DNA from: Streptomyces sp. H27-C3 | GTDB taxonomy: Bacteria; Actinomycetota; Actinomycetes; Streptomycetales; Streptomycetaceae | Assembly (NCBI RefSeq): GCF_030063415.1 | Contig: NZ_JASITA010000027.1 | Coordinates: forward strand, 47,934-111,933 | DNA: 64,000 nt | Direction: 5' to 3' | In this document: piece after piece, positions 16,866 through 25,670 of the stretch | Position numbering within the stretch: the stretch's first letter is position 1 | Layout: each line of letters starts with the position of its first letter | Notes under the pieces: model-generated | What the model was told of the DNA's origin: nothing | What the model saw: only the letters and a program-made list of their open reading frames with translations | The model's database searches: none | Position numbers and translations under genes: made by a program

Positions 16866-17047
16866 TGCCCCAGTCTCGCAAACCCGTGGACACATCCCCG
16901 AACGAGCTACGTGACGACGCGCGGGCGGGGTCGTTGCCTGTTGCGAGGTTCCGACCGCCGGTTTCCGGACCGGTTCCCCCGGGCGACGCAATGAGACGCT
17001 CCGGGCGGCGCGGAATTTCGCCCACACGAGTAACGTATGGAGTAGAC

Positions 17048-17305
17048 ATGGGCGTTTTTGCACGATTTCGCCGTAAGTCCAAGGATGCCGTCGAAGGCGC
17101 AGCCGAGGAGGCGCAGGCCGCCACTCTGACGGCCAATCCCGCGGAGGAAGCCGAAGCGCAGAGCAAGGAAGTCGCGGCCGAGAGGACCGCGGAGGCTTCC
17201 GAGCCCGCCGAGCCGGCCACCGCCGCCGAGAGCGTGGAGATCCCCAAGCAGCAGTCGGTGGAGGAAGCGGCGGACAATGGGGCCGGCGAGAGCGCTCGTA
17301 AGTAG
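17048..17305 (+). CDS. Small Ala/Glu-rich conserved protein
   Basis: An 85-residue protein starting at ATG 17048 after GGAG. It has a short basic start (GVFARFRRKSKD) followed by a low-complexity, strongly acidic Ala/Glu-rich chain likely to be disordered. Homologues in Streptomyces are often labelled 'gliding motility protein', a label I consider unfounded. It is separated by 24 bases from the MT0933-like gene, so probably co-transcribed. It is divergent from miaA. Confidence 0.7.
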   Translation: MGVFARFRRKSKDAVEGAAEEAQAATLTANPAEEAEAQSKEVAAERTAEASEPAEPATAAESVEIPKQQSVEEAADNGAGESARK

Positions 17306-17329
17306 TCCCCCGAAGAGCGAAGGTGATCC

Positions 17330-17590
17330 ATGGGCTTCCTGGATTCGTTGAAGGCCAAGCTTGCTCCTGCGAAGGACAAGGTCTCCGGCCTCGCGCAACA
17401 GCACGAGGGCAAGATCGAACAGGGCCTGAGCAAGGCCGCCAAGGCGGTCGACAGCAAGACCAAGGGCAAGTACAGCAGCCAGATCCAGTCGGGCACGGGC
17501 AAGGCCAAGGACGCCCTGGACCGCATCGCCCACAAGGACGACGGCCCCCCACCGCCCGCCGGAGGCACCAAGCCCCCGACTTCTTCCTGA
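17330..17590 (+). CDS. MT0933-like putative antitoxin
   Basis: An 86-residue protein beginning MGFLDSLKAKLAPAKDKVSG, matching the MT0933-like antitoxin family of actinobacteria. It is a Lys/Ala/Gly-rich helical chain with a disordered proline tail. It starts at ATG 17330 with GAAGG upstream. No toxin gene is visible nearby, so the name describes the family, not a demonstrated toxin-antitoxin pair. Confidence 0.75.
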   Translation: MGFLDSLKAKLAPAKDKVSGLAQQHEGKIEQGLSKAAKAVDSKTKGKYSSQIQSGTGKAKDALDRIAHKDDGPPPPAGGTKPPTSS

Positions 17591-17669
17591 CGGGCTGACG
17601 CAACGATGGCGGATTGACGGACCGGGCCGCGGACAGCGGTCCGGCGGGTCGGTCCGGCTGATCAACGGT

Positions 17670-17705
17670 GGACGGCCGTGGAGCGCACGCGCTCGACGGC
17701 CGTCC
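17670..17705. terminator. Bidirectional terminator between convergent genes
   Basis: A 16-bp stem with one mismatch: GGACGGCCGTGGAGCG pairs with CGCTCGACGGCCGTCC around a CACG loop. It sits between the plus-strand antitoxin-like gene and the minus-strand dioxygenase-like gene, so it can serve both. Confidence 0.7.
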
Positions 17706-17735
17706 CCGTGTCCGCCCTCGCCGCCCCTGCCCGCC

Positions 17736-18452
17736 CTACGACCAGGCGGCGACGAAATACCCCACGCCGTACGGAGCCTCCTCGTACAGCAGCGCGCCGC
17801 CCAGCCCCGCACCTTGCGCGGCGCCCGCGAGGACCTGCCAGGGCGCCCGGCCCGCCACCTTGAGTTCGTACGCCGACTGCTCGTCCAGCGCCAGCAGAGC
17901 GGTCGTGTCGGCCGCGCCCAACGCACGGGCCGCCGCCGCGTCGAAGTGCACGGCCCGCCCGTCCAAGTAGCCGGGGGCCTTGAGCGTCCGGCAGGCACTG
18001 CCGTCACCCATCACCAGCAGCGCGACCCGCCCTGCCTCCGAGGCGAGCTCCCGGCCCGCCCGGGCGCACCGCTCACCGGCCAGCCGCTCCCCGACGCCGA
18101 GCCCGCGGACCGGGGCGGCGGCCCAGTCCGTGCGGTCGAGGAGCCAGGCGGCCACCGCGAGGGACGGCGGAAGCTCGCGCTCCCGGGCGCCGTCGTCGCC
18201 CGCCGGGCCGAGCCGCACCTCCAGATCCACGCCGAAGCCGCCGAAGCCGCCGCCCGCGCCCTGCGGGTGGCTTCCTGTGCCGTCCTGCCCGGCGGGCCCG
18301 ACCACGACGAGCAGGTCGGGGCGCGAGGCCGCCACTACCCCCAGGGCGTCGCTACAGGCGGCCCGTGCGGCGTCGAGTTCCGGGGCGGCGCCCGCGGCGA
18401 CCTCGGGCACGAGAAGCGGCGGACAGGGGCATACAGCGGCGGCGACAAGCAT
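17736..18452 (-). CDS. Class III extradiol dioxygenase-like protein
   Basis: A 238-residue protein with the LigB-like fold pattern: an early VAAAVCPCPPLLVPEVA segment, LLVVVGPAG, RVALLVMGDGSACRTLKAPGY and a C-terminal AAWS. Normal LigB enzymes have His and Glu iron ligands. The early His usual for this fold is replaced here (CPCPP), so activity is uncertain. ATG 18452 is chosen because the hydrophobic start strand follows directly. It is a conserved Streptomyces gene between miaA and miaB. Confidence 0.65.
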   Translation of the reverse strand: MLVAAAVCPCPPLLVPEVAAGAAPELDAARAACSDALGVVAASRPDLLVVVGPAGQDGTGSHPQGAGGGFGGFGVDLEVRLGPAGDDGARERELPPSLAVAAWLLDRTDWAAAPVRGLGVGERLAGERCARAGRELASEAGRVALLVMGDGSACRTLKAPGYLDGRAVHFDAAAARALGAADTTALLALDEQSAYELKVAGRAPWQVLAGAAQGAGLGGALLYEEAPYGVGYFVAAWS

Positions 18453-18521
18453 GTCCGGCAGCCTAATCCAGCTGATCGAACCGGCGGCGGCGACCGCCGA
18501 CAACCACCGACTGCCGCGGCG

Positions 18522-18824
18522 CTACTGCCAGAGGGTCTTGGGCTCGTCGGCCGGCCCCGAGTCCCACTCCAGCTCGCACACCATGAAGCGGTACGGGAAG
18601 GACTGGCCGAGTGCCCCGTCGCAGATCAGCGCCCAGCCGTCCACCGTCCGGTAGATCCGGGTGCGCTTGGGCTTCGTCGGATTGCTCGGCCGGTACAGCC
18701 GCACCAGCTCCCGCAGCTGCGCCTCGGCGCTCTCCCGTGTGCCGTCCACGGTGGCGAGCAGTTCCATCGGTTTGTACTCGCCGTGCCACGCCGGGTTGTC
18801 CAACAGCAGTCCCCAGCGCGCCAT
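18522..18824 (-). CDS. Conserved hypothetical protein between miaB and LigB-like gene
   Basis: A 100-residue soluble protein (MARWGLLLDNPAWHGEYKPM...). It has alternating strands and helices, a basic TKPKRTRIYRTVDGWALICDG segment and a Trp-rich end. It lies between miaB and the dioxygenase-like gene on the same strand. I do not recognise a functional family. Confidence 0.75.
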   Translation of the reverse strand: MARWGLLLDNPAWHGEYKPMELLATVDGTRESAEAQLRELVRLYRPSNPTKPKRTRIYRTVDGWALICDGALGQSFPYRFMVCELEWDSGPADEPKTLWQ

Positions 18825-18883
18825 GCCGCTCCCCCGTGATGTGTGCTGCTCCGTCGTGACCCGCTACGACCCCGCCGCGATGG

Positions 18884-20374
18884 TCAGTTGCTGCCGCAGC
18901 CGCCCGTGACCGCGGGCAGCGGCTCGGGCGCTCCGACGGACGGCAGTCCAAGCATCACGCCGACCGGCTTGGCGGCGGCGAGCGTGTTGCGCTTCTCCCA
19001 GGCGTCGCCGGCGCGGGTGCGCCGTACGCCCTTGGTCTCGCCCTCGGCCAGCAGGTGGTGCGGCGCCGCGTAGGTGATCTCGACCGTGGCGACATCACCG
19101 GGGCGCACCTCGCCGTCGGGCTTGGTGAAGTGCACCAGACGGTTGTCGGGGGCACGGCCGGAGAGGCGGTGCGTGGCACCGTCCTTGCGGCCCTCGCCCT
19201 CGGCGACCATGACGTCCAGGGTCCGGCCGACCTGCTTCTTGTTCTCCTCCCAGGAGATCTCCTCCTGGAGGGCGACCAGCCGCATGTAGCGCTCCTGGAC
19301 GACCTCCTTGGGGACCTGGCCCTCCATGGTGGCGGCCGGGGTTCCGGGGCGCTTGGAGTACTGGAAGGTGTAGGCCTGCGCGAAGCGTGCCTCGCGCGCC
19401 ACGTGCATGGTCTGCTCGAAGTCCGCCTCGGTCTCGCCGGGGAAGCCCACGATGATGTCGGTGGAGATGGCGGCGTGCGGCATGGCGGCGCGCACCTTGT
19501 CGATGATCCCCAGGAAGCGGTCCTGCCGGTACGAGCGGCGCATCGCCTTGAGGACCGTGTCCGAGCCCGACTGCAACGGCATGTGCAGCTGCGGCATCAC
19601 GTTCGGCGTCTCGGCCATCGCCGCGATCACGTCGTCCGTGAAGTCGCGGGGGTGCGGCGAGGTGAAACGGACCCGCTCAAGCCCCTCGATGCGCCCACAG
19701 GCGCGCAGCAGCTTGCTGAACGCCTCGCGGTCGCCGATGTCGGAGCCGTACGCGTTCACGTTCTGTCCGAGCAGGGTGATCTCGGAGACGCCCTCGGCGA
19801 CCAGTGCGTCGATCTCGGCGAGGATGTCGCCGGTCCTGCGGTCCTTCTCCTTGCCGCGCAGCGCGGGGACGATGCAGAAGGTGCAGGTGTTGTTGCACCC
19901 GACGGAGATGGAGACCCAGGCGGCGTACGCGCTCTCGCGCCGCGTCGGCAGCGTGGAGGGGAAAGCCTCCAGCGACTCCGCGATCTCGACCTGCGCCTCT
20001 TCCTGGATACGGGCGCGCTCCAGCAGCACCGGCAGCTTGCCGATGTTGTGCGTACCGAAGACGACATCGACCCAGGGCGCCTTCTTGACGATGGTGTCGC
20101 GGTCCTTCTGCGCCAGACAGCCGCCGACGGCGATCTGCATGCCGGGCCGCTTCGTCTTCATCGGCGCGAGCCTGCCGAGGTTGCCGTACAGCTTGTTGTC
20201 GGCGTTCTCACGGACCGCGCAGGTGTTGAAGACGACGACATCGGCGTCGAACTCCGCCGTGCCCTCGGGCGCGCGGACATAGCCCGCGCCCTCCAGCAGG
20301 CCGGAAAGCCGCTCGGAGTCGTGGACGTTCATCTGGCACCCGTAAGTGCGCACCTCATATGTCTTCTCGCTCAT
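18884..20374 (-). CDS. miaB: tRNA-2-methylthio-N6-dimethylallyladenosine synthase
   Basis: A 496-residue radical-SAM methylthiotransferase acting on the MiaA product at A37. The N-terminal UPF0004 domain has its three cluster cysteines (YGCQMN, FNTCAVREN, GGCLAQKD). The radical-SAM motif is CNNTCTFC, and a C-terminal TRAM domain follows (about 385-460). ATG 20374 is preceded by GGTGAGCGAG. A longer in-frame start at 20446 would overlap the divergent TAXI gene and is not needed. It is close to miaA but separated by unrelated small genes. Confidence 0.95.
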   Translation of the reverse strand: MSEKTYEVRTYGCQMNVHDSERLSGLLEGAGYVRAPEGTAEFDADVVVFNTCAVRENADNKLYGNLGRLAPMKTKRPGMQIAVGGCLAQKDRDTIVKKAPWVDVVFGTHNIGKLPVLLERARIQEEAQVEIAESLEAFPSTLPTRRESAYAAWVSISVGCNNTCTFCIVPALRGKEKDRRTGDILAEIDALVAEGVSEITLLGQNVNAYGSDIGDREAFSKLLRACGRIEGLERVRFTSPHPRDFTDDVIAAMAETPNVMPQLHMPLQSGSDTVLKAMRRSYRQDRFLGIIDKVRAAMPHAAISTDIIVGFPGETEADFEQTMHVAREARFAQAYTFQYSKRPGTPAATMEGQVPKEVVQERYMRLVALQEEISWEENKKQVGRTLDVMVAEGEGRKDGATHRLSGRAPDNRLVHFTKPDGEVRPGDVATVEITYAAPHHLLAEGETKGVRRTRAGDAWEKRNTLAAAKPVGVMLGLPSVGAPEPLPAVTGGCGSN

Positions 20375-20444
20375 CTCGCTCACCAGGGTACGGGGCCTCG
20401 TACCCCCTGGTCCTCCAGGGCACTGAACTGGCAGGATCGCGCGC

Positions 20445-21440
20445 ATGCTCCAGGCCCTCCCCCGTATCAGCCGCCGCCGCGCCCTTCAGGGCTCCGCCGC
20501 CGCGCTTGTGGTGTTCGGGCTGCTGATGTGGTGGCTCCTGCCGATCGGGGAGTCCGAGCCGCGCGGGAGGATCACCTTCAGCACGGGCGTCACGACCGGG
20601 GTCTACCAGCGCTACGGCGAGCTCCTGGACACGGCCCTGGCACACGATCTGCCGGACGTGGACATGCGGCTGCGGACCAGCGAGGGCTCGCAGCAGAACC
20701 TGGCGCGGGTGGCCAGTGGTGAGGCCGACTTCACCATCGCCACCGCGGACGCCGTCGCGAAGTATCTGCAGGACGGGATGCCGGGCGCGGAGCTGCTGCG
20801 CAGCTGTGCGCGGCTGTACGACGACTACGTACAGCTCGTCGTGCCCAAGGGCTCCAAGGTGCGCTCCGCCGCCGACCTGCGCGACAAGCGGGTCGCCGTG
20901 GGGCAGGACGGCTCGGGCGTGCGCCTGGTGTCGAACCAGCTGTTGACGGCCGCCGGGCTCGATCCCCACTTGGACATCACCCCGGTGTCCGCCGGTATCG
21001 ACACCATGCCGGGGCTGCTTGAGGACGGTGACATCGACGCCTTCTTCTGGTCGGGCGGCCTGCCCACCAGCGCGGTCAGGGACCTGTCGAAGCGGTTCGA
21101 GATCCGGCTCGTCCCGCTGGGCGAGCTGGTCGACAAGCTGCACGCGGCGGGCGGCAGCACCCGCCACTACCGGTCGGCCGTGATGCCTGCCGACGCGTAT
21201 CGCAATGCCCAGGACGGGGAGGCCGTGCCGACGGTGGCGGTCGCGAACCTGCTGGTGACCACGGAGCTGATGGACGCGTCACTGACCGAGGGCCTGACCC
21301 GCACGGTGATAGGGAGCCGCGACCGGATCGGCAATCAGGTGCACGCGGCGCAGCTGGTGGATCTGCGTTCCGCGATCTATACGGACCCGCTGCCGCTGCA
21401 CGAAGGGGCGCAGCGCTACTACCGCTCGGTCAAGCCGTAG
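20445..21440 (+). CDS. TAXI-family TRAP transporter solute-binding protein
   Basis: A 331-residue protein with one N-terminal membrane anchor (about residues 17-34, AALVVFGLLMWWLLPIG) and an extracytoplasmic TAXI domain. Typical segments are TFSTGVTTGVYQRYGELL, GEADFTIATADA and DIDAFFWSGGLPTSA. No TRAP membrane subunits are nearby, so it may act as a sensor partner of the adjacent histidine kinase, whose gene ends 7 bp away convergently. It is divergent from miaB. The ligand is unknown. Confidence 0.85.
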   Translation: MLQALPRISRRRALQGSAAALVVFGLLMWWLLPIGESEPRGRITFSTGVTTGVYQRYGELLDTALAHDLPDVDMRLRTSEGSQQNLARVASGEADFTIATADAVAKYLQDGMPGAELLRSCARLYDDYVQLVVPKGSKVRSAADLRDKRVAVGQDGSGVRLVSNQLLTAAGLDPHLDITPVSAGIDTMPGLLEDGDIDAFFWSGGLPTSAVRDLSKRFEIRLVPLGELVDKLHAAGGSTRHYRSAVMPADAYRNAQDGEAVPTVAVANLLVTTELMDASLTEGLTRTVIGSRDRIGNQVHAAQLVDLRSAIYTDPLPLHEGAQRYYRSVKP

Positions 21441-21447
21441 CACCCGG

Positions 21448-22881
21448 TCACCGCGCGGACCGTTCCGGCAGGGACGTGGGGGACGTGCGCGGGACCGTGA
21501 TGGTCACGCGCAGGCCGTGAGGGGCGTTCTGGGCGTACGTGAGCCCGCCGCCGCCGGCCGTCAGCAGGGCCCGCGAAATGGACAGGCCGAGACCGGAGCC
21601 CTTGATGTTCTGGTGGCGGTTGCTGCGCCAGAAGCGGTCTCCGATGCGGGACAGCTCGTCCCCATTGAGGCCGGGGCCTTCGTCGGCGACGTCGACCGTG
21701 CAGTGCTCGCCGTTCGACGTGACGGTGACCTGGACCGCCTCGCCCTCGGGCGTGAACTTCAGGGCGTTGTCGAGCAGCGCGTCCAGGACGCTGGAGAGCG
21801 CGACGGAGTCGCCCCAGGCGGTGACGGCGGTGGAGCCCCGCTGGAGGAGGCTCACCCCCTTGTCGTCCGCGAGGGGCCGCCAGGCGGCGACCCGCTCGGC
21901 GGTCAGCGCGCCGAGGTCGATCAACCGCAGGTCGGCGGAGGCGTGCTCGGCCAGCGCCAGGCCCAGCAGGTCGTCGAGTACCTGGGCGAAACGCTTGCCC
22001 TCCGTACGGACGGAGGCGATCTCCTCGTTGTCCTCGGGAAGCTCAAGGGCGAGCAGCTCGATGCGCAGCAGGAGGGCGGCCAGCGGATTGCGCAGCTGGT
22101 GGGAGGCGTCGGCCACGAAGGCCCGCTGCTGCTCCAGCACGTCCTCGACGTTGTCCGCCATCTCGTTGAACGAGCGGGCCAGCCGCCTGAGTTCCGGCGG
22201 GCCGCCCCCCGCCGCAACCCGGGAGTTCATCAGCCCGGTCGCGATGTCGTGGGTGGCCGCGTCCAGGACGCGTACGGGCCGGAGCACCCAGCCGGTGAGC
22301 CGGACGGCGGCGCCGAGCGCGACGAGCATCGCCGCGCACTCGCCGGCCGCGATCAGCAGCCAGCCCTGGAGGATCTGCGAACGCATCTGTCCGGTCGGTG
22401 AATCGGTGACCACCACGGCGACCACGTCACCGTCCCGCACCACCGGCGACGCGACGACCAGCCGCCCGTTCTGCCAGGGCCAGACCTGCTGTGGATCGTG
22501 GCTGCGGCGCTTGTACAGCGCCTCCTGGAAGGCGTCTCGGCCCTCACCCGACTTGGGGACGGCCCAGTCCGCGGGGGCGCTGGCCATGTCCTCGCCCTCC
22601 CGGTAGAAGACCCCTGCCTTGATCCCGTACACCCCGCTGTAACTGGCGAGTTCGGTCTCCAGGGTCCTGCGCCGCTCGTCCTCGCCGCTCGTGTCGCGTT
22701 CGGTCTTCTTGCGTTCGGTGACGAACTGGGCGAGCGCCGCGAACCGCGCCGTGTCGTCGATCCGGTCGACGACCACCCGCTGCTGCTGCGCCGCGGCCAC
22801 GCTCACCGCGAGCGGGAAGCCGAGCGCGAGGAGGATGCCCGCGAGGAGCACGATGAGCAGCGGGAGGAGGCGGGTACGCAC
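21448..22881 (-). CDS. gluK: Sensor histidine kinase, GluK-like
   Basis: A 477-residue membrane kinase. It has an N-terminal membrane segment (about 5-28), an extracytoplasmic sensor region (about 30-170), a second membrane segment (about 172-195), HAMP, an H-box (ASHQLRNPLAALLLR) and an HATPase domain (DNALKFTPEG, GSGLGLSIS). It starts at GTG 22881, six bases after the response regulator gene. The pair lies divergent from gluABCD, the arrangement I recall for S. coelicolor GluR-GluK, reported to sense extracellular glutamate. The symbol rests on that synteny. Confidence 0.85.
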   Translation of the reverse strand: MRTRLLPLLIVLLAGILLALGFPLAVSVAAAQQQRVVVDRIDDTARFAALAQFVTERKKTERDTSGEDERRRTLETELASYSGVYGIKAGVFYREGEDMASAPADWAVPKSGEGRDAFQEALYKRRSHDPQQVWPWQNGRLVVASPVVRDGDVVAVVVTDSPTGQMRSQILQGWLLIAAGECAAMLVALGAAVRLTGWVLRPVRVLDAATHDIATGLMNSRVAAGGGPPELRRLARSFNEMADNVEDVLEQQRAFVADASHQLRNPLAALLLRIELLALELPEDNEEIASVRTEGKRFAQVLDDLLGLALAEHASADLRLIDLGALTAERVAAWRPLADDKGVSLLQRGSTAVTAWGDSVALSSVLDALLDNALKFTPEGEAVQVTVTSNGEHCTVDVADEGPGLNGDELSRIGDRFWRSNRHQNIKGSGLGLSISRALLTAGGGGLTYAQNAPHGLRVTITVPRTSPTSLPERSAR

Positions 22882-22887
22882 GTGGAA

Positions 22888-23592
22888 CTACGGTCCTTGC
22901 AGCGCGGGCGGCACGACGAGCCGGTAGCCGACTCCACGCACCGTCTCGATGAGGGCGGGCATCCGCAGCTTGGAGCGCAGCGACGCCACATGAACCTCCA
23001 GTGTGCGGCCCGTTCCCTCCCAGCTCGTGCGCCACACCTCGCTGATGATCTGCTCACGCCGGAAGACAACGCCGGGGCGCTGGGCGAGGAGCGCGAGCAG
23101 GTCGAACTCCTTGCGGGTCAGCTGTACGTCCGTTCCGTCGACGGTGACCCGGCGGGTGGGCAGTTCGATCCGTACGGGGCCGAGCGCGAGGGCGCTGTCG
23201 GCGCCCACGGGGGGCGCGTCGCCGCTCGTCGTGCGCCGGCTGACGGCGTGGATACGGGCGAGCAGCTCACCGGTGTCGTACGGCTTGACGACGTAGTCGT
23301 CGGCGCCGAGGTTGAGGCCGTGGATCCGGGAGCGTACGTCGGCCCGCGCGGTCACCATGATCACCGGGGTGGCGGTGCGCTTGCGGATCTTGCCGCACAC
23401 CTCGTAGCCGTCCTGGTCGGGCAGCCCGAGATCGAGCAGCACGACCCCGAAGGGCTCCTTGCCTGCCGGCAGCAGTGCCTGGAGGGCCTCCTCGCCGCTG
23501 CGGGCGTGGACGACCTCGAATCCGTGTCGGGCGAGGATGGCGGCGAGGGCCCCAGCGACGTGGGCGTCGTCCTCGACGAGCAGCAGTCTCAT
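22888..23592 (-). CDS. gluR: OmpR-family response regulator, GluR-like
   Basis: A 234-residue regulator: an N-terminal receiver (MRLLLVEDDAHVAGAL, phospho-acceptor Asp in VVLLDLGLPDQDG, Lys in DYVVKPYD) and a C-terminal winged helix (ELPTRRVTVDGTDVQLTRKEFDLLALL). ATG 23592 has the strong ribosome binding site GGAGGGG. It forms an operon with the kinase and shares its upstream region with gluA. It is expected to control the importer. Confidence 0.88.
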   Translation of the reverse strand: MRLLLVEDDAHVAGALAAILARHGFEVVHARSGEEALQALLPAGKEPFGVVLLDLGLPDQDGYEVCGKIRKRTATPVIMVTARADVRSRIHGLNLGADDYVVKPYDTGELLARIHAVSRRTTSGDAPPVGADSALALGPVRIELPTRRVTVDGTDVQLTRKEFDLLALLAQRPGVVFRREQIISEVWRTSWEGTGRTLEVHVASLRSKLRMPALIETVRGVGYRLVVPPALQGP

Positions 23593-23833
23593 GGCCCCCC
23601 TCCGGAGAATCGGTCGTTTTGGTCTCGCTGCATCCACGCCGATGCGTCACACTTCAGTCAAGGCACTTCCCGTTACGCACATGTTCCGTTATGGACCCGG
23701 TATCCCCCGACCTCATCCTGTTTTGTCCTGTCGAAGCCGGATCGTAATGCTCAATTTCCGCTCAGATGTAATGACGCTGGTCGCAGCGGGTGACTAGGGT
23801 CCTCCCAACCGAGGAGGACGGAGCAAGAAGCCG
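23593..23833. promoter_or_regulatory. Divergent gluR / gluA control region
   Basis: A 241-base gap between the divergent regulator and importer operons. It must hold both promoters and, by analogy with S. coelicolor, the regulator binding site. It is much less GC-rich than its flanks (for example GTTACGCACATGTTCCGTTA and CGTAATGCTCAATTTCC). I cannot identify the exact operator. Confidence 0.5.
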
Positions 23834-24619
23834 ATGAGCGGAGTTTCAGTGACCAAGGCCGCCGAAGACGCTGCACCAGCAGCCGACGACCTGGTCGTGC
23901 TGAGCAACGTCAACAAGCACTTCGGCGCGCTGCATGTGCTCCAGGACATCGATCTGACCGTCGCCCGTGGCGAGGTCGTGGTCGTCATCGGACCCTCTGG
24001 GTCCGGCAAGTCCACGCTGTGCCGCACCGTCAACCGCCTGGAGACGATCGACTCGGGCACGATCACCATCGACGGCAAGGCCCTGCCCCAGGAGGGCAAG
24101 GAGCTCGCCCGCCTGCGTGCCGATGTCGGCATGGTCTTCCAGTCTTTCAATCTCTTCGCACACAAGACGGTGCTGGAGAACGTCACGCTGGGCCAGATCA
24201 AGGTCCGCAAGATGGACAAGAAGGCCGCGGAGGACCAGGCACGCACCCTGCTCGACCGGGTGGGTGTGGGTTCCCAGGCGGACAAGTACCCGGCGCAGCT
24301 CTCCGGGGGCCAGCAACAACGCGTCGCGATCGCGCGGGCACTGGCGATGGACCCCAAGGTCATGCTCTTCGACGAGCCCACTTCGGCGCTCGACCCCGAG
24401 ATGATCAACGAGGTGCTGGAGGTCATGCAACAGCTGGCTCGCGACGGGATGACGATGGTGGTCGTCACGCACGAGATGGGCTTCGCGCGGTCGGCCGCCA
24501 ACCGGGTCGTCTTCATGTCCGACGGCAAGATCGTCGAAGAGGCCACGCCCGACCAGTTCTTCAGCAACCCGCGCAGCGACCGGGCCAAGGACTTCCTGTC
24601 GAAGATCCTTCACCACTGA
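23834..24619 (+). CDS. gluA: Glutamate ABC importer, ATP-binding protein
   Basis: A 261-residue ABC ATPase of the polar amino-acid type. Walker A is GPSGSGKST, the signature is LSGGQQQRVAIARAL, Walker B is VMLFDEPTS and the switch His is in VVVTHEMGF. ATG 23834 follows a GGAGGACGGAGC stretch. GTG 23849 with GGAG upstream is an alternative that would drop five residues. It is the first gene of gluABCD, which takes up glutamate in actinobacteria (Corynebacterium and Streptomyces work). Confidence 0.93.
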   Translation: MSGVSVTKAAEDAAPAADDLVVLSNVNKHFGALHVLQDIDLTVARGEVVVVIGPSGSGKSTLCRTVNRLETIDSGTITIDGKALPQEGKELARLRADVGMVFQSFNLFAHKTVLENVTLGQIKVRKMDKKAAEDQARTLLDRVGVGSQADKYPAQLSGGQQQRVAIARALAMDPKVMLFDEPTSALDPEMINEVLEVMQQLARDGMTMVVVTHEMGFARSAANRVVFMSDGKIVEEATPDQFFSNPRSDRAKDFLSKILHH

Positions 24620-24651
24620 CGACCAACGACCACGACATAAGGATGTTCACG

Positions 24652-25566
24652 ATGAGGCTCCGCAAATCGGCCGCTGTCGCCATTGCTGTGCTCGCGCTGA
24701 CCGCCACCGCCTGTGGTGGCGAGTCCGGGACCGCGGGCGACACGCCCAAGGACCCGGCCGGTGGCAAGGAAGCCCCCAAGCTTCCGACGTACACCGTCGC
24801 CAAGGACGTCAAGATCGACTCCCCGGTCCTGAAGAAGGCCAAGGCGGCCGGCAAGATCACCATCGGCGCCAAGAACGACCAGCCCTTCCTCGGCTTCGAG
24901 GACACGGACGGCAAGCGCTCCGGCTTCGACGTCGAGATCGCCAAGATGGTCGCCGCCGACCTCGGCTTCTCGCCCGACCAGATCACCTTCAAGACGGTCG
25001 ACTCCGGTGTCCGTGAGACGACCATCTCCAAGGGCGACGTGGACCTCTACGTCGGTACGTACACGATCAACGACGAGCGCAAGAAGCAGGTCGGCTTCGC
25101 CGGTCCGTACTTCATGGCGGGCGCCGATCTCCTGGTCCGCAAGGACGAGACCTCGATCAACAGCTCCGAGGACCTCAAGGGCAAGAAGGTCTGCTCCATC
25201 GTCGGCTCCACTCCCCTCCAGGAGATCAAGAAGCCGAAGTACGGCGCGAAGACCGTCGAGCTGTCGAAGTACTCCGAGTGCGTGCAGCAGCTCATCAACA
25301 ACGAGGTCGACGCGGTCACGACCGACGACGCGATCCTCAAGGGCTACGCCGCCCAGCGCCCGACGAAGCTCAAGGTGGTCGGCAAGCCGTTCACCGAGGA
25401 GCCCTACGGCATCGGCATGAGCAAGGACGACAAGGCGCTCCGCGACGCGGTCAACAACTCGCTTGAGGCGCACCTGAAGAACGGCAACTACAAGAAGGCG
25501 TACGACGCGACGCTCGGTCTCTCGGGCTCGGCGTTCTCCGAGCCGCCGGCGCTCGAGCGCTACTGA
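24652..25566 (+). CDS. gluB: Glutamate-binding lipoprotein of the ABC importer
   Basis: A 304-residue periplasmic-type binding protein with a lipoprotein signal: basic start, hydrophobic core and a lipobox ending LTATAC with the lipidated Cys at 21. The SBP family 3 core is seen (ITIGAKNDQPFLGFED, KSGFDVEIAKMVA-type segment, DDAILKGYA). The second ATG (24652) is chosen because AAGGA lies eight bases upstream. It is followed by a hairpin before gluC, probably allowing more binding protein than permease. Confidence 0.93.
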   Translation: MRLRKSAAVAIAVLALTATACGGESGTAGDTPKDPAGGKEAPKLPTYTVAKDVKIDSPVLKKAKAAGKITIGAKNDQPFLGFEDTDGKRSGFDVEIAKMVAADLGFSPDQITFKTVDSGVRETTISKGDVDLYVGTYTINDERKKQVGFAGPYFMAGADLLVRKDETSINSSEDLKGKKVCSIVGSTPLQEIKKPKYGAKTVELSKYSECVQQLINNEVDAVTTDDAILKGYAAQRPTKLKVVGKPFTEEPYGIGMSKDDKALRDAVNNSLEAHLKNGNYKKAYDATLGLSGSAFSEPPALERY

Positions 25567-25593
25567 CAGCGCCGCCTTCCGGCGACCTACCGG

Positions 25594-25626
25594 GCCCCGT
25601 ACGCGCTTGAGGGGAGCGTACGGGGC
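25594..25626 (+). terminator. gluB-gluC intercistronic hairpin
   Basis: A perfect 11-bp stem, GCCCCGTACGC with GCGTACGGGGC, around an 11-base loop, without a T-run. It lies in the 104-base gap after gluB. It is likely an mRNA stabiliser or partial terminator raising gluB level over gluCD. Confidence 0.65.
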
Positions 25627-25670
25627 GTGGTGCCCCCTGCCCGTCCGCTGCCGCCCACGAGGACTTCCCC

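Noticed and set aside
15927..17603. 558-codon version of the miaA frame
   Set aside because: The extension overlaps two well-supported divergent small genes and adds Arg/Pro-rich low-quality sequence. GTG 16865 gives the normal MiaA length.
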